Shown here: positions 17,241 through 25,542 of the stretch, piece by piece
How the letters are laid out: the number at the start of each line of letters is the position of its first letter
How positions within the stretch are numbered: position 1 is the stretch's first letter
Source of the DNA: Lachnoclostridium sp. Marseille-P6806
GTDB lineage: Bacteria; Bacillota; Clostridia; Lachnospirales; Lachnospiraceae
Direction of reading: 5' to 3'
Assembly (NCBI RefSeq): GCF_900625025.1
Contig: NZ_LR130576.1
Span: 1 to 64,000, forward strand
Length of the DNA: 64,000 nucleotides
Notes under the pieces: model-generated
The model's database searches: none
Seen by the model: the letters and a program-made list of their open reading frames with translations, nothing else
What the model was told of the DNA's origin: nothing
Program-made: the position numbers and the translations under genes

Positions 17241-18149
17241 TCACAGCTCGTCGCCGTCCGGGCAGAACATGGTTCCGATTCCTCTGTCAGTAAAAATTTC
17301 CAGCAGCATGCTGTGAGGGATTCTCCCGTCAAGAATGTGCACGCGGTCGACGCCCGCCTCCACCGCCGAAAGGCAGTTCCCCAGCTTCGGCAGCATGCCT
17401 CCTCCGACGACGCCCGCCTCCATGAGCTCCCGGGCCTCCGAAACCGTGAGGCGGGACAGAAAGGAGCCCTTGTCGTCAAAATCCCGGTACACGCCCTCCA
17501 CATCGGTCAGAAACACGAGCTTGTACGCCCCGACCGCCTTTGCAATCGCGCAGGCCGCGTCGTCCGCATTGATGTTGTATGTCTGATACGCGCTGTCGAG
17601 CCCCGTGGGCGCGACGACCGGCAGATAGTCCTTTTCCAGAAGATCGAGAAGAACGCTGGGATTCACGCGGTCGATCTCGCCGACAAAGCCGATGTCCTCT
17701 CCCTCCACAAGCTTCCTGCGGCAGTGGAGAAGCCGGCCGTCCTTTCCCGAAATGCCGACGGAGCGGACACCCAGCTCCTCCACCATGGCAACGAGCTGCT
17801 TGTTCACGCGGTTCAGCACCATCTCCGCAATTTCCATCGTCTCCTCGTCCGTCACCCGCAGACCGTTCACAAACCTTGCCTCTCCTCCCGTCCGCGAAAT
17901 CCAGCCGCTGATCGCCTTGCCCCCGCCGTGGACGAGAATCGGCTGAAAGCCGACCAGCCGGAGCAGCGCCACATCCGATATCACGCTGCGCTGCAGTGCG
18001 GGATCGCTCATGGCGGAGCCGCCGTATTTGACGACGATGATCTTGCGGTGATAGCGCTGAATATACGGCAGGGCCTCAATGAGAACCTCCGCCTTGCGCT
18101 GTGCCTCGTCAAGATTTCCCGTCTTCTGATCTGCCTGTCTCTCTTCCAT
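17241..18149 (-). CDS. argB: Acetylglutamate kinase
   Basis: Phosphorylates N-acetylglutamate, the usual arginine-inhibited step. The 302-residue protein has the amino-acid-kinase motifs [21 protein letters not shown] and the [16 protein letters not shown] region. [10 protein letters not shown] and GGGMLPKL near the end complete the nucleotide-binding site. It is positioned between argJ and argD in the operon. Confidence 0.97.
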   Translation of the reverse strand: MEERQADQKTGNLDEAQRKAEVLIEALPYIQRYHRKIIVVKYGGSAMSDPALQRSVISDVALLRLVGFQPILVHGGGKAISGWISRTGGEARFVNGLRVTDEETMEIAEMVLNRVNKQLVAMVEELGVRSVGISGKDGRLLHCRRKLVEGEDIGFVGEIDRVNPSVLLDLLEKDYLPVVAPTGLDSAYQTYNINADDAACAIAKAVGAYKLVFLTDVEGVYRDFDDKGSFLSRLTVSEARELMEAGVVGGGMLPKLGNCLSAVEAGVDRVHILDGRIPHSMLLEIFTDRGIGTMFCPDGDEL

Positions 18150-18190
18150 CGCTTTCTTCTCCCTGCCGCGTCTTTTCTGCTTGTTTTTCC

Positions 18191-19450
18191 TCAGCTCCGG
18201 TAATCGGCGTTGATCCGGACATAATCAAATGTCAGATCACAGCCCCACGCGGTCGCCTCTTCTTCTCCCATGTGCATATCGCAGAGAATACGGACCTCCG
18301 CCCCGGAAAGGAGCTCTGCCGCCTCCGCCTCGCTGTAATCCTCGGCACGTCCGCCCGAAAAGATGAGCAGCCGCTTCTCCCTGCCCGCTTCCCCGGGGGC
18401 TGCAAAATAGAGCTCCGTCCGATCCGGGTCAAACGCGGCTCCCGCATATCCCAGCGCGCAGAGTATTCTCCCCCAGTTGGCATCTCTCCCGTAGACGGCC
18501 GCCTTGGTCAGATTCGAGGATACGACCGACCGGGCGAGCTTTCTCGCATCATTCTTCGTCGCCGCGTGCATGACCGTCGTCTCAATGAGCTTTGTCGCTC
18601 CCTCGCCGTCCGCCGCCATCGCCCTCGCCAGAATCCGGCACACCGACCGGAGCGCCTCCTCAAAGGCCGCGTAATCCTCATTTTCCGCGGTGATCTCCAT
18701 GTTGCCGGCAAGGCCGTTCGCCAGACACAGAAAGGTATCATTCGTCGAAGTGTCGCCATCCACGGAAATCATATTGAACGTATCTGCCGTCACCGCACGC
18801 ACCGCCTTGTCCAGAAGCGTCTTTGAAATCGCGAGGTCCGTCGTGACATAGGCCAGCATGGTGCACATGTTCGGATGAATCATGCCGGAGCCCTTGCTCA
18901 TTCCTCCGAGTGTGACGGAAACCGCCTCGCCCGGCTGCTGTCCCCGGACCGTGAACGTGCAGGCCGCCTCTTTCCGGACGGTATCCGTCGTCATGATGGC
19001 CGCCGCCGCCTCCGTTCCTTTCTCCCTCGAATGGCCGGCGCCCGCCGCCAGACTCCGCACACCCGCCCGGATCTTATCCATCGGGAGCGCCATGCCGATC
19101 ACGCCGGTGGAACCAAGCAATACCTCCTCTGCACGAATCCCGAGGGCAGAGGCCGCCGCCTCAGCCGTCTCCCCACAGCAGCGCAGGCCCTCCGCACCGG
19201 TGCAGGCATTGGCAATGCCCGCATTGACGACAACCGCACGGACGCGGGCAGAATCATCTTTCAGCCTCTCTCTGTCCCACTGCACCGGCGCCGCCTGCAC
19301 GATATTGGACGTAAAGACCCCCGCCGCCGTGCAGGGAGTCTCGCTGAATACCAGCGCCATATCGCTTCGTCCCTCATATCTGATATGCGCCGCAGCCGCC
19401 GCGGCATGAAAGCCCTTCGCGGCGGCAACGCCGCCCTCCGTATACTGCAT
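18191..19450 (-). CDS. argJ: Bifunctional ornithine acetyltransferase / N-acetylglutamate synthase
   Basis: Recycles the acetyl group from N-acetylornithine to glutamate. The 419-residue protein starts with [19 protein letters not shown] and has the autocleavage region [14 protein letters not shown]; the threonine in CTML would be the new N-terminal nucleophile of the beta chain. [16 protein letters not shown] near the C-terminus is also typical. With ArgJ present a separate acetylglutamate synthase is not strictly needed, which makes the neighbouring GNAT gene noteworthy. Confidence 0.96.
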   Translation of the reverse strand: MQYTEGGVAAAKGFHAAAAAAHIRYEGRSDMALVFSETPCTAAGVFTSNIVQAAPVQWDRERLKDDSARVRAVVVNAGIANACTGAEGLRCCGETAEAAASALGIRAEEVLLGSTGVIGMALPMDKIRAGVRSLAAGAGHSREKGTEAAAAIMTTDTVRKEAACTFTVRGQQPGEAVSVTLGGMSKGSGMIHPNMCTMLAYVTTDLAISKTLLDKAVRAVTADTFNMISVDGDTSTNDTFLCLANGLAGNMEITAENEDYAAFEEALRSVCRILARAMAADGEGATKLIETTVMHAATKNDARKLARSVVSSNLTKAAVYGRDANWGRILCALGYAGAAFDPDRTELYFAAPGEAGREKRLLIFSGGRAEDYSEAEAAELLSGAEVRILCDMHMGEEEATAWGCDLTFDYVRINADYRS

Positions 19451-19464
19451 GCTCCGCCTCCGTT

Positions 19465-19995
19465 TCAGTCCTGCTCTCTCACAAAGCTCGTGATGTTTTC
19501 CTCGTTCAGCGTGAAGTCATAATAATTAAGATCCTCCCGCTTTGTCCAGCGCTCGGATTTCCAGAATGTATTGCCGACGTCATTGCACGTGAACGCGATC
19601 GGACTGACCTTGTTGATCCCGATCTCCCGGAGCGAGCGCATACAGCGCTCGACCATGCCGGCGCCGATCCCCTCTCTCCGGTAGCGCTTCTCCACGCACA
19701 CATGATAGAGGCATCCCCTGCGGCCGTCCTCCCCGCAGAGCACCGAGCCCACGACCCGTTCCCGCCGGCTCTGTGCACCACCCCCCGGCGCGGGCGTCTC
19801 CTCCTCTGCGACCGCCACGACGCTGAGCCCCGGATTGCGGCGCAGGAAGCGCGTGATTCCCTCGCGGGAGTCATCGATGCTGCGCAGCCCGAAGCCGTCA
19901 ATATGCTCCCAGAGGCGATGCACCTCTTCGTAATGTTCCGCTTCCATCGGTATGATACGCACGGCGTTCCTCTCTTTCTGCCCTGAATCCCGCAC
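19465..19995 (-). CDS. GNAT-family acetyltransferase in the arginine operon
   Basis: A 176-residue single-domain acetyltransferase. The acetyl-CoA-binding pattern is V-x-K-RYRREGIGAGMVERCM, with SVLCGEDGRRGCLYHVCVE before it and FWKSERWTKREDL near the end. Two GTG starts have good ribosome sites (19995 after GGAGGCG; 19962 after GAGG); the longer is reported. It sits between argC and argJ with 14-21 base gaps, so it is an operon member. It might acetylate glutamate or an arginine intermediate, but nothing in the sequence fixes the substrate. Confidence 0.8.
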   Translation of the reverse strand: MRDSGQKERNAVRIIPMEAEHYEEVHRLWEHIDGFGLRSIDDSREGITRFLRRNPGLSVVAVAEEETPAPGGGAQSRRERVVGSVLCGEDGRRGCLYHVCVEKRYRREGIGAGMVERCMRSLREIGINKVSPIAFTCNDVGNTFWKSERWTKREDLNYYDFTLNEENITSFVREQD

Positions 19996-20016
19996 TGCCG
20001 CCTCCTTTGCCCTGCT

Positions 20017-21126
20017 CTACGGAAAGCGGGGAACCAGCTCCAGTCCGCTGCTCTCCGGGAGTCCGAACATGATATTCATGTTCTGCACCGCCTGTCCCGC
20101 CGCGCCCTTTACCAGATTATCCAGCGCCCCCAGCATGACGACGCGCCCGGTTCTCGAGTCAATGCGGAAATTAATGTCCACATCGTTGCTGCCCTCAACA
20201 AAGCGCGTCTCGGGAAGATCATCCCCCGGAAGCAGGCGGATGAAGTGTTCCCCGCCGTAATACTTCTCATAAACGGCCCGCAGCGTCTCCTCCTGCGGCA
20301 GAACGCCCGCGCGCGCGGCCGCGGCTCCGCACAGCCCCGAGCCGTCCGCTGCCGCAAGCTCCGCATAGCCGGTCACAAGAATCCCCCGGTTCATCGGGAC
20401 AAGATGCGGCGTAAACTGCAGCGTCAGCGCTCTGCCGGCCGCTTTGCCGAGCTGTTCCTCGATCTCCGGCGTATGGCGGTGTGACGTGACACCGTAAGCT
20501 TTCACATTTTCATTGACCTCACAGAACAGGCTGGCGATTTTCGCCCCCCGCCCCGCGCCGGACACCCCGCTCAGCGCATCAATGATCAGCGTGTTGGGAT
20601 CGACGAGTCCCTCTTTGATAAGAGGATAAACCGTCAGAATCGCACAGGTCGTAAAGCAGCCGGGATTTGCAAGAAGACGCGTATGCCGGATTTCCTCCCG
20701 CATGAGCTCGCTCAGACCGTAGACCGCCTGCTTCACCAGCGTTGGCGCACCGTGCCGGATTCCGTACCACTGCTCATAGACCCCCGTGTCCGCAAAGCGG
20801 AAATCCGCGCTCAGATCGATCACTTTCACCTTTTCCAGCAGCTCCTCTGTGACAAGCGAGCTGCTGGCGCCCTGCGGCGTCGCTGTGAAAATCACATCCA
20901 CATCTTCTGCAAGGCGAAGAATATCGCGCCGCAGCGTCTCTGTATCGTCGTCGATGCAGACAAGCCCGCTGATCCCGCGCAGATTGCCGTATACCTCCGA
21001 AAGGGGATGTCCCGCAAAGCTCCGGCTCCCCGCCCAGACCAATTCCGCCTGCGGGTGTCCCATAAGGAGCGCGGCGATCTCCGCTCCCGCATATCCTGTC
21101 GCACCGACCACACCAGCTCGTATCAT
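20017..21126 (-). CDS. argC: N-acetyl-gamma-glutamyl-phosphate reductase
   Basis: NADPH-dependent reduction of the acyl phosphate made by ArgB. The 369-residue protein has the Rossmann N-terminus GVVGATGYAGAEIAALL, the catalytic-cysteine motif LANPGCFTTCAIL, and SGVSGAGRGAK. The ATG at 21126 follows AGAGGAAG by about six bases. First gene of the leftward arginine operon, with a well-formed promoter at 21192-21220 and a putative ArgR site over its -35. Confidence 0.95.
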   Translation of the reverse strand: MIRAGVVGATGYAGAEIAALLMGHPQAELVWAGSRSFAGHPLSEVYGNLRGISGLVCIDDDTETLRRDILRLAEDVDVIFTATPQGASSSLVTEELLEKVKVIDLSADFRFADTGVYEQWYGIRHGAPTLVKQAVYGLSELMREEIRHTRLLANPGCFTTCAILTVYPLIKEGLVDPNTLIIDALSGVSGAGRGAKIASLFCEVNENVKAYGVTSHRHTPEIEEQLGKAAGRALTLQFTPHLVPMNRGILVTGYAELAAADGSGLCGAAAARAGVLPQEETLRAVYEKYYGGEHFIRLLPGDDLPETRFVEGSNDVDINFRIDSRTGRVVMLGALDNLVKGAAGQAVQNMNIMFGLPESSGLELVPRFP

Positions 21127-21191
21127 ACGCTTCCTCTCTGCCGAAACTCTCCGCACAGCTCCCGCGCGGCTCTCCTCCCGGCTTTTCGCAT

Positions 21192-21220
21192 ACTATACAT
21201 CCTCAATGAATATTTATCAA
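21192..21220 (-). promoter_or_regulatory. argC: argC operon promoter
   Basis: On the minus strand TTGATA (21215-21220) is exactly 17 bases from TATAGT (21192-21197), about 65 bases upstream of the argC ATG. The -35 overlaps the ARG-box-like sequence at 21205-21222. Confidence 0.75.
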
Positions 21221-21222
21221 TA
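21205..21222. promoter_or_regulatory. ARG-box-like ArgR operator for argC
   Basis: AATGAATATTTATCAATA closely matches the ArgR/AhrC operator pattern (TGAAT, AT-rich centre, ATTCA-like half). It covers the argC -35 hexamer, the right place for repression. Further half-site-like sequences (TTATTTATTCA at 21242-21252) lie just beyond. An argR gene is present in this window. Confidence 0.6.
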
Positions 21223-21279
21223 AAAACTTTTGATTTTTCACTTATTTATTCATTTATTCCGTATTTGCTCCTGCTTATT

Positions 21280-21293
21280 TGCATAAAATTACA
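21280..21293. promoter_or_regulatory. Second ARG-box-like site, argG side
   Basis: TGCATAAAATTACA matches the ArgR site pattern with about two mismatches and abuts the argG -35 box. A further TATTCATG half-site overlaps the argG -10 region. Confidence 0.4.
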
Positions 21294-21294
21294 C

Positions 21295-21323
21295 TTGTAT
21301 TCCGCGGCAGGCTGCTGTATATT
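21295..21323 (+). promoter_or_regulatory. argG: argG promoter
   Basis: TTGTAT (21295-21300), a 17-base spacer, then TATATT (21318-21323), about 75 bases before the argG ATG. It is divergent from the argC promoter. Confidence 0.55.
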
Positions 21324-21399
21324 CATGTACTGAGAAGCGCCGCTGCCGGCGCCGGAGCTGTAAGATAATGATTTGCTTCATATTACATGGAGGGTTCTC

Positions 21400-22698
21400 A
21401 TGACAGACAGAAAAGAAAGCGCTTATGTCGACAAAACAACAGTCTCGCAAAAGAAAAAGGTGATCCTTGCCTATTCGGGCGGCCTCGACACCACCGCCAT
21501 CATTCCGTGGCTCAAAGAAGTTTATGATTATGATGTGATCGCCGTCTGCATCAACGTAGGACAGGAGTCCGAGCTGACCGACCTCGATGAGAGAGCGGCC
21601 GCCTCCGGCGCGTCGAAGCTGTACGAGCTCGATGTCGTCGATGAATTTGCCGACGAATATATCGCCCCCTGCATTCAGGCCCACGCCATCTATGAGAACG
21701 AATATCTCCTCGGAACCTCCATGGCCCGTCCCCTGATTGCCAAAAAGCTCGTCGAAATCGCGCGCAAAGAAAACGCCGCCGCCATCTGCCACGGCGCAAC
21801 CGGAAAGGGCAACGATCAGGTTCGCTTTGAGCTCGGCATCAAGGCGCTCGCTCCCGATATCCGGATCATCGCGGCATGGCGCGATCCCAACTGGACCATC
21901 GATTCCCGCGAGGCAGAGATCGTCTACTGCGAATCCAAGGGCATTCACCTCCCTTTTTCTCCCGACAGCAGTTACAGCCGCGACCGGAATCTCTGGCACA
22001 TCTCCCATGAGGGGCTCGAGCTCGAGGATCCGGCCTGCAAGCCGGATTTTGACCATATGCTCGTGCTCTCCGTCACCCCGGAAAAGGCGCCGGACAGGGA
22101 AACCAGTCTGTCTATCGACTTTGAAAAGGGCGTTCCCGTCGCTCTGAACGGAAATCGGATGAAGCTCTCGGACATCATCCGCAAGCTGAATGTCATCGGC
22201 GGCGAAAACGGCATCGGCATCATTGATATCGTGGAAAATCGGGTCGTCGGAATGAAGAGCCGGGGCGTCTACGAGACCCCGGGCGGAACGATTCTCTATG
22301 CCGCCCACGAGCAGCTCGAGGAGCTTATTCTCGACCGCAGAACCTACGAGGTCAAGAAGCGTCTATCCGGAGATTTCGCCTCCCTTGTCTATGAGGGCAA
22401 ATGGTTCTCCCCTCTGTGCGAGGCCGAGCGCGCGTTTTTTGAAAAAACGCAGGAATACGTCACCGGCACGGTCAATCTCATTCTTTACAAGGGAAATATC
22501 ATCAAGGCCGGTACCACGGCTCCCTATTCCATGTATAATGAGAGTCTGGCTTCTTTCACCACCGGCGACCTCTATGATCACAAGGACGCCGCCGGCTTCA
22601 TCACGCTGTTCGGTCTGCCCGAAAAGGTACGCGCAATGAAGATGCTCGAGGTGGCAGGCAAGGTCAGTATGAAGTCTTCGCAGAAGACAAAGGAATAA
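21400..22698 (+). CDS. argG: Argininosuccinate synthase
   Basis: Joins citrulline and aspartate using ATP. The 432-residue protein has the PP-loop motif LAYSGGLDTTAI, the HGATGKGNDQVRFE segment and SPDSSYSRDRNLWHIS, which are diagnostic. The start is the ATG at 21400, seven bases after GGAGGG; the frame opens a little earlier at 21373. No argH or argF is found in the window. The gene is divergent from the argC operon and shares its control region. Confidence 0.96.
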   Translation: MTDRKESAYVDKTTVSQKKKVILAYSGGLDTTAIIPWLKEVYDYDVIAVCINVGQESELTDLDERAAASGASKLYELDVVDEFADEYIAPCIQAHAIYENEYLLGTSMARPLIAKKLVEIARKENAAAICHGATGKGNDQVRFELGIKALAPDIRIIAAWRDPNWTIDSREAEIVYCESKGIHLPFSPDSSYSRDRNLWHISHEGLELEDPACKPDFDHMLVLSVTPEKAPDRETSLSIDFEKGVPVALNGNRMKLSDIIRKLNVIGGENGIGIIDIVENRVVGMKSRGVYETPGGTILYAAHEQLEELILDRRTYEVKKRLSGDFASLVYEGKWFSPLCEAERAFFEKTQEYVTGTVNLILYKGNIIKAGTTAPYSMYNESLASFTTGDLYDHKDAAGFITLFGLPEKVRAMKMLEVAGKVSMKSSQKTKE

Positions 22699-22752
22699 CG
22701 TTTTTTACAAAAGGATAACGCTTTTTCAAAGCGCCTGCACAGGAGCGGGTCT

Positions 22753-23043
22753 ATGCCTACGATTCTGATTCTTGCGGTCTATTTCGCCGCTGTAAATCTC
22801 ATTGCATGGCTCTTTTACGGAGCCGACAAGCACCGGGCGGTCAATCATGAGTGGCGGATTCCCGAGGCATCGCTCCTCCTGCTCGCCCTGATCGGCGGCT
22901 CCATCGGCTCGCTGGTCGGCATGTACGGCTTCCGGCACAAGACAAAGAAGCCGCTGTTCCGCTTCGGCATTCCCGCCATTCTCGTTCTGCAGCTGGCGTT
23001 TCTCTTCCTTTTGAATTACCGTTTTGCCGTTCTCATACAATAA
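22753..23043 (+). CDS. DUF1294 small membrane protein
   Basis: A 96-residue protein with an N-terminal membrane helix (ILILAVYFAAVNLIAWLFYG), the family signature DKHRAVNHEWRIPEASLLLL, GGSIGSLVGMYGFRHKT and a final membrane helix. DUF1294 proteins are small membrane proteins of unknown function. The start follows CAGGAG by about seven bases. It lies 54 bases after argG, and the gap contains two similar GGATAACG/GAATAACG stretches. Confidence 0.85.
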   Translation: MPTILILAVYFAAVNLIAWLFYGADKHRAVNHEWRIPEASLLLLALIGGSIGSLVGMYGFRHKTKKPLFRFGIPAILVLQLAFLFLLNYRFAVLIQ

Positions 23044-23052
23044 AAAATGTCA

Positions 23053-23090
23053 GACCTCCGCAGATTGTTGTACAATGATCTCCGGAGGTC
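23053..23090 (+). promoter_or_regulatory. Hairpin holding the ribosome site of the DUF5721 gene
   Basis: GACCTCCG (23053-23060) pairs with CGGAGGTC (23083-23090), and the inner AGATTGTTGT/ACAATGATCT continues the stem with a few mismatches. The only GGAGG before the ATG at 23101 is inside the 3' arm. The stem may therefore block initiation, or serve as a terminator of the DUF1294 gene, although only a short T-rich stretch follows. Confidence 0.5.
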
Positions 23091-23100
23091 CGACTTATTT

Positions 23101-23595
23101 ATGACAGAACTTATGATACAGAACGTAAGCCCTTTCATGGGAAAGCTTTTCTCCTCCGAGTGCTTCGACTCTTTTCTTCTGGAGGAGGGCACGGTACGCA
23201 CCGCCGTGACATGGACGCTTGATTCCCGCCTGAACCGCAGCTTCTACAGCGAGGAGGAGTGGAACGATCCGGAGGAGAGACGCTATGAGTTCGCCTCATG
23301 GAGCGAGCTTCGCCCGCTCTGCCGGGAGCTTATCAAAGGAAAAAAAGCTCCGGTGGGCTTCCGCTTTGTTCTCCGGCTCCGCCCCGAGTTCCTCCCCCGC
23401 ACTCTGGGGGAGGAAAACATCTCGCTCCCGATCGGCGCGCTGCTCATGACGATACGCTACGACGGCGGGCAGGTCTGCATCGTAACCGGCATCTCCTACT
23501 CCGACTTCACGCTGGACCGCAGCGCGGAGAAGCTCTGGGACCGGACGGTCTGCCGCTTCCTCGAGCACCACGGGATCGCCTATGACGCCGGCTGA
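23101..23595 (+). CDS. DUF5721-family protein
   Basis: A 164-residue soluble protein. VSPFMGKLFSSECFDSFLLE at the start, the SWSELRPLCRELIKGKKAP segment and TIRYDGGQVCIVTGISYSDF followed by TLDRS match the DUF5721 pattern I know from Lachnospiraceae. The family's function is unknown. The frame is open from an ATG at 23047 inside the hairpin, but ATG 23101 fits the family N-terminus. Confidence 0.75.
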   Translation: MTELMIQNVSPFMGKLFSSECFDSFLLEEGTVRTAVTWTLDSRLNRSFYSEEEWNDPEERRYEFASWSELRPLCRELIKGKKAPVGFRFVLRLRPEFLPRTLGEENISLPIGALLMTIRYDGGQVCIVTGISYSDFTLDRSAEKLWDRTVCRFLEHHGIAYDAG

Positions 23596-23640
23596 TTCCT
23601 TTTTTCCGGGCGCCGGCCGCCGCGGCGCAGAAAGCCGCAA

Positions 23641-23793
23641 TGGAGGATTAGTGTGAAAAATCACGCTGATGCGCTGATTTTTCACACGGCTATTTGTGCC
23701 GAAGCCCAAATAGCCCCCATCGCAGCCGTAAAACCGCCTGCGCGGATTTTACGGCGCGTGCCTCGCACAAAGTGCTTCGGCATGGTGATTTTT
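23641..23793 (+). repeat. R1 repeat copy C (upstream of pyrB)
   Basis: Carries GGAGG and a GTG start, then a perfect 13-bp pair GTGTGAAAAATCA/TGATTTTTCACAC. Next come the hairpins GGCTATTTG...CAAATAGCC and CCGTAAAA...TTTTACGG, then GCGCGTGCCTCGCACAAAG and TGCTTCGGCATGGTGATT. Relative to copy D it lacks the second module. The frame from GTG 23653 stays open into pyrB. Confidence 0.9.
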
Positions 23794-24711
23794 ATGAAGC
23801 ATCTCTTGACACCGCAGGACTTCACGGTCGAGGAGCTTGAAAAGCTCTTCCTCCTCGCTGACGACATGGAGGCGCACCCCACAAAATATGCGCATGCCTG
23901 CGAGGGCAAAAAGCTGGCGACGCTGTTCTTCGAGCCCAGCACGCGCACCCGCCTCTCTCATGAGACAGCCATGCTGAATCTGGGCGGCTCTGTCATCGGC
24001 TTTCCCTCTGGCGGGGTATCCTCCGCTTCCAAGGGCGAATCGGTCGCCGATACCATCCGCGTCATCTCCTGCTTTGCCGATATCGCCGCCATCCGGCATC
24101 CCAAGGAGGGAGCCGCCGCCGTCGCCGCGCAGTATTCCGGGATTCCCGTCATCAACGCCGGAGACGGAGGACATCAGCACCCCACGCAGACTCTCCTCGA
24201 CCTGCAGACGATACGGCGTCTCAAGGGGGGCCTCGAGCACATGACCATCGGACTGTGCGGCGATCTGAAATTCGGCCGGACGGTGCACTCGCTGGTGAGC
24301 GCCATGGCGCGCTACGAGGGTATCCGCTTCGTCTTCATCAGTCCCGACGAGCTCCGCATGCCCGACTATGTGAGCGATATGCTGCGCGACCGGAATATTC
24401 CTTTCGAGGAGGTCACGAGGCTCGAGGACGCCATTCCGCAGCTCGATATTCTCTATATGACGAGAGTGCAGAAAGAGCGCTTTTTCAACGAGGAGGACTA
24501 TATCCGCCTCAAGGATTTCTATATTCTGGACAAAAGAAAGCTCTCGGCGGCGCGTCCCGACTGCTATATTCTGCACCCTCTGCCGCGGGTCGGCGAGATT
24601 GCCCCCGAGATTGACGATGATCCCCGCGCCGCCTATTTCCTGCAGGTGCGCTACGGCGTCCTCGTCCGGATGGCGGCCATTCTGACACTGCTCGGACTTG
24701 CTCCGGACTGA
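23794..24711 (+). CDS. pyrB: Aspartate carbamoyltransferase catalytic chain
   Basis: First committed step of pyrimidine synthesis. The 305-residue protein has the carbamoyl-phosphate site [14 protein letters not shown], the [15 protein letters not shown] segment and HPLPRVGEI near the end. The ATG at 23794 gives the usual length. An in-frame GTG at 23653, with a better ribosome site (GGAGG, six bases), would add 47 residues of translated R1 repeat. The pyrI gene follows after 312 bases. Catalytic residues are intact. Confidence 0.95.
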   Translation: MKHLLTPQDFTVEELEKLFLLADDMEAHPTKYAHACEGKKLATLFFEPSTRTRLSHETAMLNLGGSVIGFPSGGVSSASKGESVADTIRVISCFADIAAIRHPKEGAAAVAAQYSGIPVINAGDGGHQHPTQTLLDLQTIRRLKGGLEHMTIGLCGDLKFGRTVHSLVSAMARYEGIRFVFISPDELRMPDYVSDMLRDRNIPFEEVTRLEDAIPQLDILYMTRVQKERFFNEEDYIRLKDFYILDKRKLSAARPDCYILHPLPRVGEIAPEIDDDPRAAYFLQVRYGVLVRMAAILTLLGLAPD

Positions 24712-24741
24712 GCCGTCCGCTCTGCACTGATTCAGCTCCAC

Positions 24742-24767
24742 AAAAAAACAGACGAGCTCATCGTCTG
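24742..24767 (-). terminator. Terminator-like hairpin facing leftward between pyrB and pyrI
   Basis: CAGACGA (24749-24755) pairs with TCGTCTG (24761-24767). On the minus strand it is followed directly by seven T (24742-24748), the form of a terminator, but no minus-strand gene was recognised here. On the plus strand the stem is preceded by A7 and followed by CACCGGGAAAAAA, so termination of pyrB would be weak. Confidence 0.5.
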
Positions 24768-24783
24768 CACCGGGAAAAAACCA

Positions 24784-25020
24784 TATGGAGGATCATGTGA
24801 AAAATCACACTGATGCGCTGATTTGCTCCGTGAGCGAAAAGTGCTGTTACGCAGTGAGACGGCATGAGACGCGAAGCGGTTCGACACACTACGCGCCGGC
24901 GCAGAGATTTTTCACATAGCTATTTGTGCCGAAGCCCAGATAGCCTTTGATCGCAGCCGCAAAACCGCCCGCGCGGTTTTGCGGCGCGTGCCTCGCACAA
25001 AGTGCTTCGGCATGGTGATT
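24784..25020 (+). repeat. R1 repeat copy D (upstream of pyrI), full length
   Basis: A nearly complete copy: TATGGAGGATCATGTGAAAA, the CCGTGAGCGAAAAGTGCTGT module, GCGCCGGCGCAGAGA, the CTATTTGTGCCGAAGCCCAG hairpin, the CCGCAAAACCGCC/GCGGTTTTGCGG hairpin, GCGTGCCTCGCACAAAGTGC and TTCGGCATGGTGATT before the pyrI ATG. Its GTG frame stops at a TAG after about 40 codons. It fills most of the 312-base pyrB-pyrI gap. Confidence 0.9.
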
Positions 25021-25023
25021 CAT

Positions 25024-25476
25024 ATGCTGAACGTAGGAAAAATCGAAGAGGGCTTTGTTCTGGATCATATCCCCGCCGGAAAAGCCATGTACCTCTACCG
25101 CCATCTGGGACTTGACCGCCGGGACTGCCCCGTCGCCATCATCAAGAACGCCCGCAGCAATGCCATGGGCAAAAAGGACATCCTCAAAGTGGAATGCCCC
25201 GTGGGAACCCTTGATCTCGACGCCCTCGCATTCATCGACCACAACATCACCGTCAATGTCATCCGGGACGGGGAGATCATTGAAAAAAAGAAGCTCGACC
25301 TGCCGAAGCAGCTTGTCGACATCATCCGCTGCAACAATCCCCGCTGCATCACCTCGGTCGAACACGAGCTGCCGCATATCTTCTATCTCGCCGATGAGAG
25401 CCGCCAGATCTACCGCTGCCGGTACTGCGACGTAAAATACGACGAAAGAGACGGCGAGGAATTCCCTCTGGGGTAA
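25024..25476 (+). CDS. pyrI: Aspartate carbamoyltransferase regulatory chain
   Basis: Binds nucleotides and zinc to form the allosteric holoenzyme with PyrB. The 150-residue protein has the nucleotide-binding N-terminal half with GFVLDHIPAGKAM and LGLDRRDCPVAI. The zinc domain has four cysteines in CNNPRC (C103, C108) and CRYC (C132, C135). The ATG at 25024 is preceded by R1-derived GGTGATT. The frame is open backward through the repeat to a TTG at 24979, but the family starts at this ATG. Confidence 0.95.
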   Translation: MLNVGKIEEGFVLDHIPAGKAMYLYRHLGLDRRDCPVAIIKNARSNAMGKKDILKVECPVGTLDLDALAFIDHNITVNVIRDGEIIEKKKLDLPKQLVDIIRCNNPRCITSVEHELPHIFYLADESRQIYRCRYCDVKYDERDGEEFPLG

Positions 25477-25542
25477 ATTCTCCCGGATCAGAAGCCCATT
25501 CATCGGATATTTTCAAGTCTCAGCCCCCACGCGGAATATCTC

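Noticed and set aside
23653-23793. R1-encoded residues as a genuine N-terminal domain of PyrB
   Set aside because: The same sequence precedes unrelated genes and is not part of the family; kept only as a possible leader frame.
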